Shown: positions 1 to 12,360, counted from the first letter of the stretch. The stretch is 64,000 bases of DNA from Sisyra terminalis (GCA_958496175.1 OY292275.1:61395701-61459700); one strand, 5' to 3'. A program made the numbers and translations. Notes: generated by a model not told the origin, from the letters alone.

Positions 1-357
1 ATGCGTCAAAAATTTGACAAAAAAAAAAAATTTTCTTTAGTTTAACTTTGACCTCGAATAACTTTTGAAGGAATAAATATATCAAAAACTTGAACAAAGA
101 CCTTTTTTGTAGATCGTTCAATTTTCTACAAGAATATACCTTGGTCATTCCGAAATATTGTCACCAACGTGAGCTATAAAATTCCAAAGTGCAAGAGAAT
201 ATTGTTCCCATGTTATTTAAATAGAAAATCGAAATTTGCGATGTGGCTCCTCTTAATATTAAAAGCCTAAACTTTCACAGGTTTTTTTTTTGTCATTTCC
301 AACAATATTTTTGATATAATTAAGAAAAAAAATTCATCCTTCTTTTTTGAATCAGTC
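1..357. mobile_element. partial palindromic mariner-type miniature element (right half)
   Basis: Matches the right half of the full elements at 20,420 and 23,151 and ends in the same terminal sequence AATCAGTC followed by TA (358-359). The left part is missing or outside the window. Confidence 0.75.
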
Positions 358-362
358 TAATG

Positions 363-1060
363 TAGATGATCGAGGAATTTGAATTTGCGTCAATTTTTTG
401 ACGCAACCATCAATTTTATGAGAAATTTTATAGGACATTTTTTGTAGAGCACTTTTTTTCCTATAACTTATCTCTATAAAAGTTTTCCATATTTTTCACA
501 GGTTCTAAGTTATTTGTATTAAACTGAAAATTCCCTGAATTATTATATTTTTAACATAAAAATTGTTTTTTTTATATTTTAATTAAATAACTTAGGACCT
601 GTGAAAAATATCAAACACTTTTATGGAGATAAGTTAATTGAAAAAAAAGTGCTCTACAAATAATCTCCTATAAAATTTTCTCATAAAATTGATGGTTGCG
701 TCAAAAAATTGAAAAAATATTAAAATTTCTCTTTAGTTCAACTTTGACCTCGAATAACTTTTGAAGGAATAAATATATCAAAAACTTGTACATGACCTTT
801 TTTGTAGATCGTTCTATTTTCTACAAGAATATACCTTGGTCATTCCGAAATATTGTCACCAACGTGAGCTATAAAATTCCAAAGTGCAAGAGAATATTGT
901 TGCCATGTTATTTAAATGGAAAATCGAAATTTGCGAAGCGGCACCTCTTAATACTTAATATTGAGAGCTTAAACTTTCACAGGATTTTTTTTTTGCCATT
1001 CCCAACAATATTTTCGATATAATTAAGAAAAAAAATCATATTTTTTTTTTTGAATCAGTC
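363..1060. mobile_element. palindromic mariner-type miniature element, left end lost
   Basis: Contains the central inverted repeat (around 390-720) and complete right arm of the family, ending TGAATCAGTC with TA at 1061-1062. Directly abuts another partial copy. Any protein-like reading in the arm is shared by all copies and I regard it as chance. Confidence 0.8.
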
Positions 1061-1065
1061 TATTA

Positions 1066-2159
1066 CACATACACGATATAGCAGGTAATTAATGAGTTTA
1101 GAAGAAGAAAAAAAAGAGCACAGACACACCAGCAATTAATTTAATTATGAAACATAAATGGGACCCATAATTTGAGGAAGGATATAATAAAAGTGCTGAA
1201 AGTAATTATGTCAAATGAGGCTCGAAGTAGGTTTTTTGCCCATTACAACGAAGCTAACTGTTCCATATGCTTAGTAACCTCGAGACCGAATCAAAAATAG
1301 GAAACACCCAAACCAAAGTGGAACTAACATTTATAATAATTCAGTATGTCGAGGTCGACTCATCTCTTTCTTTTTTTTTTGCAAATGAATTAAAAATTTA
1401 ATCTTTGGGCAAAAGAAAAAGAAACGGTGCTCAACAAATTGGATATTTGACAATTCCTGGCACGTTTATCAAATTATCAAACACAAATATTTTCAATGCT
1501 TTAAACAGTAATACCTGATGTTGACAAAGTGGAGATGTTGGATGTACGTTTTTCATTACTACATTCTTGTAAAATCAAGGCTAATTATTATTATTATTAT
1601 TCTTTTCTTCTTTTTTTTTTGTAAGTAAATATCACTATATAAATAGAAATATAAGATACATAAATTTATTGAACAATATCAACAAAATCGGCTAAATATA
1701 GACATGGAAATTTTCTCATTGAGAAAGTCCAACATATTCGGCTTTGTGCTAAGCAAAGAGGAAAAACATTTGAAACATATTTGGCCTTTTATCTGCGATA
1801 AAATACACGTGAATTGTGATATTATCGTATTTGGGTTTCAAATATTAAATCGTGTTGTAAATACTTTGATTTTTTTTTTATTCAAATCCACATAATTATA
1901 GACACAAATAGAAGGAAGTTAATAACATCCTGCGTACCTATATATTCGGATTTTTACTATATGGAAAACGCACTATAAATTCCATTGTAATGTTACACAC
2001 GATTGATTTTTAGTGTTGATTACTATGATACAACAATATGTGAACTAAAGTTAAACATTTGAAACTTATAAATTGCATGTATGAAATTTTCCAGCTGCAT
2101 TAATGGGACAGGGAAAAGTGCAACTCATGGTCTCCTATTAAAATGGAAAAAGTTTCAAA
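1066..2159. other. AT-rich spacer without recognised gene
   Basis: Holds only homopolymer runs and a short ATT microsatellite near 1,583-1,600. No splice-bounded open frame convinced me. Confidence 0.4.
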
Positions 2160-2790
2160 AAAAAGTTACTTAAAGTAAAATTTAGAGTAAAAATTTCAAC
2201 TTTTTTAGTTATCTTTCCTAGACTGTATAAGAAAAATCATGGCTTACTATGGAGATTCGAGATAACAAGTGGCCAAGGTGGTTGCACTAACCTAAAGCCT
2301 ACTTACGATTTAAGTTTTGTGTGGAAAAGCCAAAAATAGGTTGGATTTTTAAATAGTGAACAACTTTTATTTGAAACTTTTTACTAAACAATGCATATTT
2401 TCCCAAATAATGACAATATTTAGTCAAAAAATGCAAAAAGCATGGCTTACTATAGCATAATATAACAAGTGGTCAAAGGTGCTTTGCATTAAATTAAAGC
2501 CTACTACATTCAAATACTACTTGAAACTTTTCACGAAATAATACATTTTTTTCGCAAATAATAATAATATTTTACCAAAACAAAAAAAAAAAAAAACAAA
2601 AATCTTGAACCCAAATTCTACTCTTTTCCTTGGACAAATTTTTTCCCCGAAAAACTCAAAATTCCAACCAACCGTTTTCAGCTATCTTGTCTAGATTATA
2701 AGAAAATTCATGGCTTAATATAGCAGATAACAAGTGGCCAAGGTGGTTATTTTAAACCAAAGCCTACTAAATTAAATTCTTTGACTTAAA
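2160..2790. repeat. three degenerate tandem repeats of about 230 nt
   Basis: The block catggctta-tat...ataacaagtgg-caa-gg followed by aaagcctact recurs near 2,238, 2,440 and 2,708, each preceded by an A-rich stretch. Confidence 0.65.
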
Positions 2791-2813
2791 ATTAAAAAAA
2801 TATATATACACTA

Positions 2814-2996
2814 GACTGATTCAAAAAGAATGATAATTTTTTTTTCTTAATTATATCGAAAATATTGTTGGGAATGACCAAAAAAAAAATCCTGTGAAAA
2901 TTTAAGCTCTTAATATTAACGTTGCCATGTTATTTAAATGGCAAATCGAAATTTGCGATGCGGCAAAAAAAAATCATCATTTTTTTTTAATTAGTC
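2814..2996. mobile_element. 183 bp internally deleted derivative of the palindromic mariner-type element
   Basis: Begins GACTGATTCAAAAA and ends TTAGTC, with TA on both sides, and keeps only the outer arms of the 1 kb family. Confidence 0.75.
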
Positions 2997-3689
2997 TAAT
3001 GTGTAATGTAGTTAAAAACTTTACGTCGGTCGATAGAAATCAAAGATGATGGAAAAACGGTTTTGAAGCCCTTAAAGAGCCAACAGCTAATTTGTAAAGC
3101 AATACTTCCTTTAATGATGGTTCAATGCCAATCAATGAGTAAATTATGTTAGGGTTTTAGAGGAAAAAATATATCGGTTTTTACCCCTTACCAGACTTCT
3201 ACTACTGTCCATTTTTTTTTGTACTATAAAATCGATATGGTGGCAAGAAGGAAAGTCATCTGGGTAGGGAACATTCTCAGAAGAAAACGATTTAAATAGG
3301 GGATGAACGACGCTGGACTAAAGAATTCTACTAAAACCGAAAAAAAAAACTTTCCAGACGATTTTTTTGCAGTTGTCAGCGACAAATTTCCACGTAGTTG
3401 ATTTTTAATTCTGTTATCTATAAAATTGTACCCGTTACCTTTTGAATAACAAATACGTTTTAAAGGATTAGAAAAAAATGGCATATCCTAGGAAAAAATC
3501 ATTATGGATTTTCTTGCAGCTATATGCATGTCGAAGCGTTATTCTTTTCCTCAACAATGTCAGATTTTGAACTCTCCAAAAGCAATTCGCGGAAAGAAGT
3601 ACTTTCTTGCTTTGATTTATTAATTTAAAGAATAGTGCAACTGATGCCTATCGTTTGCTACGGATAGGATAATAGGGAACATTAGTATG

Positions 3690-4310
3690 GACCAATTTTT
3701 TTTTCTTTTATGTAATTTTGAGTTCTTAATTTCAATATTAAGAGGCCTATAGTCGCAATTTTTGATTTTTCAATCCAAAGCATATTTTTTTTTGCTCAAA
3801 ACTTTTGAACCATCACACTGAATAAATAAAAGATAATATATTCTGGAGGAAAATTGAAAGCTCTACAAAAAAGGTTCTGTCGTAAATTTTCCTCAGATCT
3901 ACCGTTTCTTTATAATCCTTGAATATTGATCAGTGTTTACGATTTGATTTTTAAAATTTGTATATATTCTTGTAGGAAATTAAAGGTTCTACAAAGAAGG
4001 TCTTTTCGTATTTTTTGTTACATTTTCTTTTCTCAATGTTATTCAAGGTCAATGTTGAAATAGAAACAAAAAACTTGAATAACATTGAAAGAAGTAAATT
4101 TAACAAAAGATGCTAAGATACCTTTTTTGTAGAGCATTTAATTTTCTTCAAGAATATGTACTGTTTTATTTATTCAATTTGATGGTTCAAAAGTTTTGAC
4201 AATAAAAATAAGCTTTAGATTGAAAAATCAAAAGTTTCTGGGATATATCTATTAATATCAATATTAAGGACTCAAAATTTCACTTATTTTTTTTTTTTGG
4301 TCAACCTTGA
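3690..4310. mobile_element. second family of palindromic element (about 620 bp)
   Basis: Outer segments are inverted relative to each other: ATTTTGAGTTCTTAAT near 3,720 and its counterpart near 4,260-4,280. Inner blocks (AAATTGAAAGCTCTACAAAA against GTAGAGCATTTAATTTTC) are inverted too. It resembles the 1 kb family in layout but differs in sequence. Confidence 0.6.
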
Positions 4311-4367
4311 AAACTTCTGGCAGTAAAAATATATAAATTTTGGTTCCTAAATCTGTGATAAAGAAAA

Positions 4368-4855
4368 TTGGATAAGTTGGAGGAGTTATTGGATCAAGAT
4401 TTGGGTCAAACTCAAGAGGATGTCCTCAGAACCTTGGAAGTTAGTCAACAAGTGGTTTCAAACCATCTAAAGGCCCGGAATTGGTGCAAAAACAGGGAAA
4501 CTGGGTTCCCCATGAATTCATATCGATATCAATTTCACGTGGGAAAAACTATTCCAAAGGCAAGAAGAAGAAGGAGTTTTTGTATAGAATTTCAACGGGG
4601 GATGAAGAGGGATCCAATTTGATGATCCAAAGAGGAAAAACTCGTGGGGTAAATCCGGTCAGAGATCAACTTCAATGGAGAAATCGAAGATTCCGGGAAG
4701 AAGTTATTGATGTGGAACCAAATCGGAGTAATTTATTATGGGAAATTTCAACCCAATGTATCCATTACTGGGGAACTTTATCAGCAATAATTAATGCTTC
4801 TATGAAAGCTCAAATGTAAATCCTCAATGGGGATTGATAAGTTTTAATCTCAGTG
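4368..4855 (+). pseudogene. mariner-type transposase remnant, frameshifted
   Basis: Three overlapping frames in sequence match mariner transposase: LEELLDQDLGQTQED with LEVSQQVVSNHLKA (helix-turn-helix), then VQKQGNWVPHE (linker), then FLYRISTGDE (start of the catalytic domain), and in a third frame MWNQIGVIYY. At least two frameshifts separate these and the C-terminal catalytic part is missing. It sits inside an upstream intron of the USP gene, right after an inverted-repeat element. Confidence 0.8.
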
Positions 4856-4859
4856 ATTT

Positions 4860-5600
4860 TTTTTTTGTATAATCAAATGCTAGAAAGTATTAAAACACAT
4901 TACATTTATGTTCTTCATATACTTTAATATCTTAAGTATAACATAAATTCATTATTAATTAATTCTACTGATGTTTAGAAAATAATTATCCTTTGAAACA
5001 TTTAAAATCCCTTGTGAATTATATGAAAATGATTTTAGCGCTAATATTCATACTTGTGTACTAATGACACTAGCGCCTCCTGCACGGTGCCCTTTGTATT
5101 ACATTGTTTGTTCTTCTGTCATTTATAATTCGTTCCTTGAATATATAAAAGGATAACAGGGATAAAACATCTGTAGATTTATAAAAGTCTGGAGCATAAA
5201 ATTTTTCCGAACAATGCCAACCTTGTCCTCGTTTTTTTCCTGGTAAATATTTGCTTAATATCAAGGGTACAATGAAGTTTTGCCTTCGTGTGATTCCACG
5301 TGGGTTTTTTTTGTTGCCAAATAAAATTTTCCAAAAGGACTTTTTCTTTAGGTAATAAAGTCTGGAGATGGTTTTTTTCTATGTAAGGAGTTATTGATTT
5401 TATTTAGGAGTCAGGGGAGATAGTTAAACTTGTATTTTTGAGGATTTTTTTTTCCACCTCTGGCGAGGTCTTCCAAAAGATGTTCCAGGTATCAGTTTAG
5501 GGTTTGTTTCGTTTACAAATTTTGTTTGTAGAATAAAATGATTAATTTCATATAATTACGAAATTGATTTTTCAAATTCTGATTTTTTTTTTCGTTTGCA
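4860..5600. other. intron sequence upstream of the first USP exon in the window
   Basis: Polypyrimidine-rich, with no sign of the USP Cys box (GLxNxGNTCxMN pattern) in any frame. Confidence 0.5.
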
Positions 5601-5601
5601 G

Positions 5602-6057
5602 ACATTAAATCGCTCAGATGAAGTAATTGCCGCCGAGACATTGGCGAACCACGTGCGTTGCAACAGCTCATTTGTGCAAGCCGTATTCCAAGCTCAATTT
5701 CGAAGTTCATTAACATGTCCACGATGCAAACGTCAATCAAACACGTTCGACCCGTTTCATTGCATCAGTGTTCAATTGCCGCAATTGGCACGACGAAGTC
5801 TTTGCGTCACCGTTCTCTACACGTCGCAACAGCCGCGACAAGTGCGCTTCGCCGTCTCGGTTCCGGCCGGCGCCGGTGCCACCATTGCCGAACTGCGCGA
5901 TCAACTCGCCTCCGACACGTCAATTCCCCGTGCTCACATTCTGCTCACCGAAATCATGTCGGGATTGGAGGACGGCGACGCCGGCTTCGGAAGAACTTTC
6001 TCCGACGCACAAACGCTCAGTTTGATCGATGAATTCGATCCAATTTATTGTATAGAG
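5602..6057 (+). CDS. USP31: USP exon with first zinc-ribbon half
   Basis: The acceptor tttcgtttgcag ends at 5601 and the exon opens in phase 0 with TLNRSDEV. It is notably GC-rich compared with its surroundings. The reading frame stays open past the exon end to a stop near 6079, but homology with USP31 (DPIYCIE followed by VPQLKEV) places the junction after GAG at 6055-6057, where the donor is GC rather than GT. Confidence 0.9.
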
Positions 6058-8505
6058 GCAAGTTTACACTCGAATTCATAAGGACATTTGTTAATGATTT
6101 TATTTTTAGGTGCCTCAATTGAAAGAAGTGAATGATGAAACCACCACAAGTGCATATATCCTGTTATGTTGGATCAACGTATTGATTACGGAGGACGGCA
6201 AATTTCAACAGTTTGGCAGTCCGTATACGATGCAAGTGTCGCGGGAAACCTCCTACATAGATTTACAAAAATTGATTCTCAAAGAAATGGCTTCGATTCT
6301 TTTCGATGATGTTCTAACGTCGTCACAGGGTACTGACTTATTTATAATGCGGCTGTGCGAGCCAGCGCTCGGTGATAATGAAGCGCTTGATCCAAACTTA
6401 CCGCACCCGCTTTTCACGGAAGCGGTCGATCAGGCACTTGCCCTATGTGCCTCAACAGACGCTGGCCCGCCCCACATTAAATTAGTCTTGGAATGGACGC
6501 GAGAAGGAAAGTCTAGGTATACGGACGAAAACGTTAATTTTTAATTTCGCCAAATAATTGTCAATTGTTTGTAGTATAATTGCCGATGATGAAGATCAAG
6601 TGGAACAGCACTATAGTGTGGCTCAGTTTCGAGCCGGAGGTGGTTCGGATTCGTCGAACTCAACTCCGTTGACGTTGGCGGATTGTTTGCGACATTACAC
6701 GCGCGCGGAAACGCTGGCCGCTGAAGATGCTTGGCGATGTCCACATTGTCAACAGTATTTGCCGGTGGTGAAAACATTGGGGCTATGGTCGCTTCCCGAT
6801 ATTTTAGTGATACACTTCAAAAGATTTAGACAGTAAGTGTCACAAATTCTCGACATTTTTTGATTTAGTTCTCTTAAATTTTGAGTAGACTATTTTTGGG
6901 TCTTATGGAATTATGATTTGAAATCTGATACTTTAGACCAGTGTTTTTTCAAAGCTGTATCTAGTATAACAAGTAGTATAGATAAAGTTTTGGGAAACAC
7001 TGATAGAAAATCATTGAAATTTGGTCATATATGATGACTTCATATAGTTAGGTTTGTAAATTACACAGGTTGCTCCATTAGAAAAAAAAATGACGTCATA
7101 CGAAGAATTTTGAAATTGAATCAGTCTGAAGATATGTACGAATTTCTTCTGGATACGTCACGTAGCCACCATGAGGCCACCTGTGCATTTTATAAACCTG
7201 GAGATTCAACGATGTTTTTCCGAGAATTGTTCAGCAGAAGCTGACATACACTATATGAGGTCATTATCAATAGTTCACCATGTGTCTAGTCTTTGGCGGT
7301 GCCAGTGTAGTTCCTATATTACAATACATATCAAGAACGCAAGATTTTTTTTAAATTCATAGTATGGAAAAATTTAAGGATGAGAATATCATTTTAGAAG
7401 CATTTGAGGAAGAAACGCGAAGAAAATTCAAATTATCGACTGAAAATCGTTTCGGATTTTTGAAGCTTTAGTTTTAATTTTGAAGACAAGACAATTTCAG
7501 CTAATTGATTTAATAATTTGTAGGCAACAAGTTAAAGGACGGAATAGTACAAAGCTAACAACAATGGTTGACTTTCCGCTGTATGGTTTTGATATGACTC
7601 CACATATGGCAAACAAGAGCAATAACAATAAGACTTTGTCGAATGGGCACGTGGAGCCAATGCTCCTCGGAGGAATTGGATGGTCGCCATGGAAGCGGCC
7701 ACGAAAACAGTCGCAATGCAACGATAACACGTACGACTTGTACGCGATATGTTACCATCACGGCGATGATCTGGAAACCGGCCACTATACGGCAGCATGT
7801 AAAAACCCGTACGATAATCACTGGTACAGCTATGACGATACAAAAGTCACCGATCTTTCCGAAACAGCTCACGATATCACGTCCGAACTTGTCAACAACA
7901 GTGCGTATATTCTTTTTTATCAGAAGCGAAGTGGCGTGTACGTGGGGTCGAGTTCCAGTTCAGCGACCAGCACGAGTTCGGTGGGTAGTTCTGGCGAGCA
8001 TTGGGTCGCGAGAATGCCGAGATTCAATTACGTAGCAGCTAATATGAAAAATAAAAAAACCGAAGCAATAACTAATAATAAAATTGAAAATTCCAAAGAA
8101 ACAAATGTGGCCAACGAGGCGGCTAAAAAGGATAAAGTTGATGAGGACGTGAAGAATGAGGTTGAAAAATCGCCGCAAAAATCGTTAGAGAGTAAGGGTA
8201 CGAATACGGATGTGGAAATGAAAGTGGTGGACAAGGAGCCGGTGAAAGATGAGACTCCTGTTTATACGACAAGTATTTTTATAAATTCCACAAGTATTTA
8301 TATTAATTCGATGATATCGACGTCGTGTACAACCACCACCGAATCGGATGCGGACTTGAAACAGTCCAACTATTATAGGGACTTTGGCAAGTATGCCACA
8401 TTGGGTCCAAATGCTGGCTCGAAACACCTCGACAACGATGCGGAGAAACTTTATCATTCGGACGATGAAGCGCCGCCGGTTAGGCTGGAGAGTATGGTTA
8501 GTTGA
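5602..8505 (+). CDS. USP31: USP31/USP43-type ubiquitin carboxyl-terminal hydrolase, C-terminal 700 residues (5'-partial)
   Basis: Deubiquitinating cysteine protease (peptidase family C19) that cleaves ubiquitin from proteins. Four exons (5602-6057, 6110-6516, 6575-6832, 7524-8505) join without a frame break into 700 codons plus TGA. Counting from the first residue here, the zinc-ribbon halves are CPRC at 39-42 and CPHC at 343-346. The block LPDILVIHFKRF ends near 372, and the His box (YDLYAICYHHG then GHYTA, His461) and WYSYDD (Asp478/479) follow. The sequence NRSDEVIAAETLA with FQAQFRSSLTC, and the long insert between the ribbon halves, are typical of USP31/USP43. The Cys box that carries the nucleophile is absent, so upstream exons must lie before the window or unseen in 1-5,600. 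After the catalytic domain comes a low-complexity Ser- and Lys/Glu-rich tail ending LESMVS. USP31 and USP43 cannot be separated without alignment. Confidence 0.93.
6058..6109 (+). other. USP31: 52 nt GC-AG intron in the USP gene
   Basis: The donor reads GAG/GCAAGT, the usual context of rare GC-AG U2-type introns, and the acceptor is tttttag. Using GC keeps frame and homology; the nearest GT, four bases on, would break both. Confidence 0.75.
6110..6516 (+). CDS. USP31: USP exon with the region between ribbon halves
   Basis: The acceptor tatttttag ends at 6109 and translation continues VPQLKEVNDE. The family-typical KLVLEW motif lies near the end. The donor is GTATAC at 6517; two bases (AG) pair with the T at 6575 to make a serine codon. 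Confidence 0.9.
6575..6832 (+). CDS. USP31: USP exon with second zinc-ribbon half and HFKRF
   Basis: The acceptor ttgtttgtag ends at 6574 after a 58 nt intron. The exon contains CPHC and ILVIHFKRFRQ and ends at a strong donor GTAAGT (6833). The split codon CA/G is completed by the next exon. Confidence 0.92.
7524..8505 (+). CDS. USP31: USP last exon with catalytic His/Asp boxes and tail
   Basis: The acceptor aatttgtag ends at 7523 after a 691 nt intron. The exon encodes FPLYGFDMTPHM, the His box and the Asp box, then a serine-rich stretch and a Lys/Glu/Asn-rich disordered stretch, ending in TGA at 8503-8505. A GTTAGT lies six bases before the stop, so a further 3' exon cannot be excluded. 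Confidence 0.9.
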
Positions 8506-10760
8506 AAGCACATATTGGTAACGATTGAATCGAATTATGTTTGAGTGTATACAAAAAGCAGATATTTTGATAAAAGACTGAGGACGAACGCACGCGAAAC
8601 AGCATGAACATATCGTTTTAGATGGGGGGGGCGAACTTCACACACCAATCAGCAAGATCTATTTACTTATTTTTTTTTTTAAATTGTATATTTGAATAAT
8701 GCTTTTGCATTTTTCGGTTTTTATTTTTATCTCTTTTTGTTGTATAGTATTGAAACGTTGATATAAAATGTCACACATTTGTAGATTTGATTTTAAACGG
8801 AAATCATCGAATATTTTGTTGTTTTTATGAGTTTTTTTAAATGTAATTGTTCTCAAGTTGGGAGTTGCCAATATACGATTTCTTTGAAACACTACTAAAA
8901 AGTATTATTCCAAATGTTTTCAAATTAAAGCAGTGCCAAATTTTTGTCTTATGAAATTGGTAGTGAATAACTTTTACAATTTTTGCGAAACTAATTATGA
9001 TATACTGTAAGTGATTCATATTTCTATTTGATAAAACTTAAAGAAAATAAACTTTTAGATATAAGAGATAATTACTAATTGTAACAACCAGAAAAAATGC
9101 CTTTAAACAAATTGCTTGGACAAGAAAAATTGTAGAGTTTACGGTTAAAGGTATTAGTCTCAGTTGTGGTTCGCTGGCAACTCCTCGAAAGTAATATCAT
9201 TCAGAAATTTGTGCATTTTATTTTTATGTAAAGAAAAAAAAAAGATATTGAAAGTTATTTTTTGTTTAGATTTTTCCAAATGTTTATTTTAGAAAAGAAG
9301 AAAAAAATTACAAAAAAAAAATATATATAAATTATTTAATATAACTAAAATTGTATGTATAGATAATATATTTTATTTTTAATGTATCCTAGTTAATTAA
9401 TATTCTCTCAAGTTCTTTTTATTGGTCACTGGAAATGATCTATATATTCACTAATTATTATATTTAACTGTACAAGTAAATGGTATTTCAACCAACATTT
9501 TTTCTTCTATCACATAATATTATGTAATCTGGACCATACAACTCCTCCAATATTATATTAACGTAGAATATCTCTGAAACTATTTATTGTCAAAGTTTTG
9601 TACAATGTTGTGCATGGCCAGTTTTACGTTTAGTATGGATAAATTGGCTGACGTCAGTTCGTCATATATATATATATGATTGGGGAGGGCAAGGGACAAA
9701 ATTTTTGTAAAGAATTTGAAGACATTTAGTCGAAAATACCAAATAGATATTGAGTGTAATTAGAAATTGTGCCTTATATCTACTCATTTCGTAATTTGTT
9801 ATACCATTTCATCAAGTTATTAATATATTTCCAATGATAGAATAAAAAATTGCATTTTACAAGGAAATTTTAATGATTATTGTCACCTTTGTGTTTTTTT
9901 TTCGTTCCGAGTTGATTGAATCCTTAAATTTCCTTGTCACATCCTGTACTAAATTGGATTTTTTTGTAATTAACGTTTATTTTTTTCAGGGGTTTTTATC
10001 AAAAAATTGCTTAGTAATTTAAAATTATCACCGTCGAGGATTCATTCGTATTGTAAAATGTATTTTTAGCATCTTTTTCAGATCATTTATTCACCAGGAA
10101 TAGGATTGCATTTGAAGTTTAAAATAGACGAAGAAAATCCGAAAAACTTAACTTTATATTTCTCTTAATTTTTTTTTCTATTAACTTATCTTTTCGCATA
10201 CCTGGAATGCATGAACTATTTGAGCTTTTTTTTTTAGATGAGTCGAAAATTCCTGTTGGTCCTGTTCAGATTTCCATAATATTCTTCCGTGCTATCCTAT
10301 TCGGGATTTTCTTCATTTAAACTCCCTTTTATTTGACCTGGAACCTACCAGTACTCCTAGCCGATTTAAAACTCCAAATTTATAGTTTTTCAGACATTTT
10401 TCATCGATGTTCTTGGGGTAAGTTCAAATATTTTGAAGTATCAAAATACAATAAAGCATATGCTTTTGGTGCATATTTTTTATTTGTCATTTGTAACATT
10501 TTCGCATCAGAGGTTTAGAATACAATTAAATTACGTTTTTTCATCCCTTAGTCACATGAAAGTGAAGGCATTTCCTTCCCTTGTTTATAAATATAAGTAG
10601 ACTAGAGTATTCAGTGATTAGGAAAGTCAGAGACAAAAAATTCGAGAAATTACAAGTCATAATTTGATAATTTGATTAGTATTTAGATTGGAAAAGATGT
10701 AGGCGTCATCGTAAATAAGCATATATTAAAATTTGGACGTAAAAATACTCAGTTTATTAT
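8506..10760. other. AT-rich spacer after the USP gene
   Basis: Probably begins with the USP 3' UTR. AATAAA occurs in GAAAATAAAC near 9,045 and again near 9,842. No other feature seen apart from a short AT microsatellite near 9,667. Confidence 0.4.
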
Positions 10761-10764
10761 GATA

Positions 10765-12360
10765 AATCATCGGTAAAGGGGGAAAAAACAAATTTTTCAC
10801 CTGGACCATCAGGAATTGTAGTTGGAATCAAAAACTAGGTTCATCAAAGAACCAATTGAATATATTTAAATTCACGATAATGCAAATATATTACTTTTAC
10901 AGGAGTGGGATCCAATGAAGCCTCTATCGCCCCCTAGCGGGGGCTGAAACTTTCTGGAGGATCAACATAAAAGGGAATGAGTTGAGAAAAGTTCCCCGCA
11001 AAAATAAATACTTTAAAGATAAATACTTTAAAGTCTGTTTTTTCAACCCTCAGGCATGTATTATAGGTGTGACATCTTCTTTCCTCATAGAGAAAAATAT
11101 TGTCTTCCCTTATTTTTCTTTAGTAATAATATTTCAACACGTTGTACTCTAATATCAGACGCCCTTACTAGAGATTGCCTAAGGGCGGCTGATACTAGAG
11201 TACAGCGTGTTTTTTAAAGCCTCATTGTTTCACTCAGCCGCCCTTAGGCTATCTCTAATACAAGAGTACAACGTGTTGAAATATTATTACTAAAGAAAAA
11301 TAAGGGAAGGTAATATTTCCTTTTACGAGAAAATCATCAAAGAACCAATTGAACATTTTTAAATATATTACGACAAATCAAATATATTATTTTTACAGGA
11401 GTGGGATCCAATGAAGTCTCTATCACCCCCTAACGGGGGCGGAAACTTTCTGGAGGATCGACAAAGGCTACTCATACATAAAAGGGAGCGAATTGAGAAA
11501 AGTACCCCGCAAAAAAGATAAATACTTTAAAGTCTGTTTTTTCAACCCTCAGGCATGTGTAATAGGTATGGCATCTTCTTTCCTCGTAGAAGAAAATTTT
11601 ACCTTCCCTTATTTTTCTTTAGTAATAATATTTCAAGACGTACTCTAGTATCAGCTGCCCTTAGAGTGGCTAGTACTAGAGATTGCCTAAGGGCGGCTGA
11701 TACTAGAGTACAGTGTGTTTTTTAAAGCCTCATTGTTTCACTTAGCCGCCCTTAGGCAATATTAGACCACCTCTAGTACCAGCCGCCCTGAGGGCGGCTG
11801 ATATTAGAGTACAACATGTTGAAATATTATTACTAAAGAAAAATAAGGGAAGGTAATATTTTCCTCTACGAAGAAAAAAATATTATACCTATTACACATG
11901 CCTGAGGGTTGAAAAAACAGACTTTAAAGTATTTATCTTTTTTGCGGGGAACTTTTCTCAACTCATTCCCTTTTAGTTGATCCTCCAGAAGGTTACAGCC
12001 CCCGCTAGCGGGCGATAGAGGCCTCATTGGATCCCACTCCTGTAAAAGTAATATATTTGATTTGCCGTGGATTTAAATATATTCAATTGGTTCTTTGATG
12101 AACCTAGTTTTTGATTCCAATTACATTTCCTGATGGTCCAGGTGAAAAATTTGTTTTTTCCCCCTTTTCCGATGATTTGTCATATTAAACAATTCGCTCC
12201 CTTTTATGTATGGGTAGCCTTTGTCGATCCTCCAGAAAGTTTCAGCCCTCGCAAGGGGACGATAGCGGCCTCGTTGGACCCCACTGCTGTAAAAGCAATA
12301 TATTTGATTTGGCGTAGGTTTAAATATATTTAATTGGTTCTTTGATGAGCCGCTCTAAGG
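10765..12360. repeat. compound inverted repeat with GC-rich boxes
   Basis: The unit (GAACCAATTGAA-TATT, then GGAGTGGGATCCAATGAAG, then a GCCCCC-AGCGGGGG box, CTTTCTGGAGGATC, ACTTTAAAGTCTG, CTTCCCTTATTTTTC) occurs forward near 10,840 and 11,345. It is inverted near 12,080 and, partly, 12,350. Between the units lie many short GTACTCTAGTATCAG-CCGCCCTTAGG hairpins. The whole can fold as a long imperfect hairpin, of foldback-element type. Confidence 0.8.

Noticed and set aside
786..1022. Protein-like frame with FFVDRSIFYKNIPWSFRNIV, repeated near 23,233-23,418 and 23,877-24,062
   Set aside because: It recurs because it lies in the arms of the palindromic element, in both orientations, and without start context or splice sites; indels between copies are not frame-preserving.
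3224..3484. 86-codon frame on the minus strand
   Set aside because: No recognisable motif, no repeat support, and the composition matches the AT-rich background.
5596..6081. Reading the first USP exon as starting at the TTG before the acceptor and ending at the TAA near 6,079
   Set aside because: The homology begins and ends at the splice sites, and the flanking residues are intron translation.
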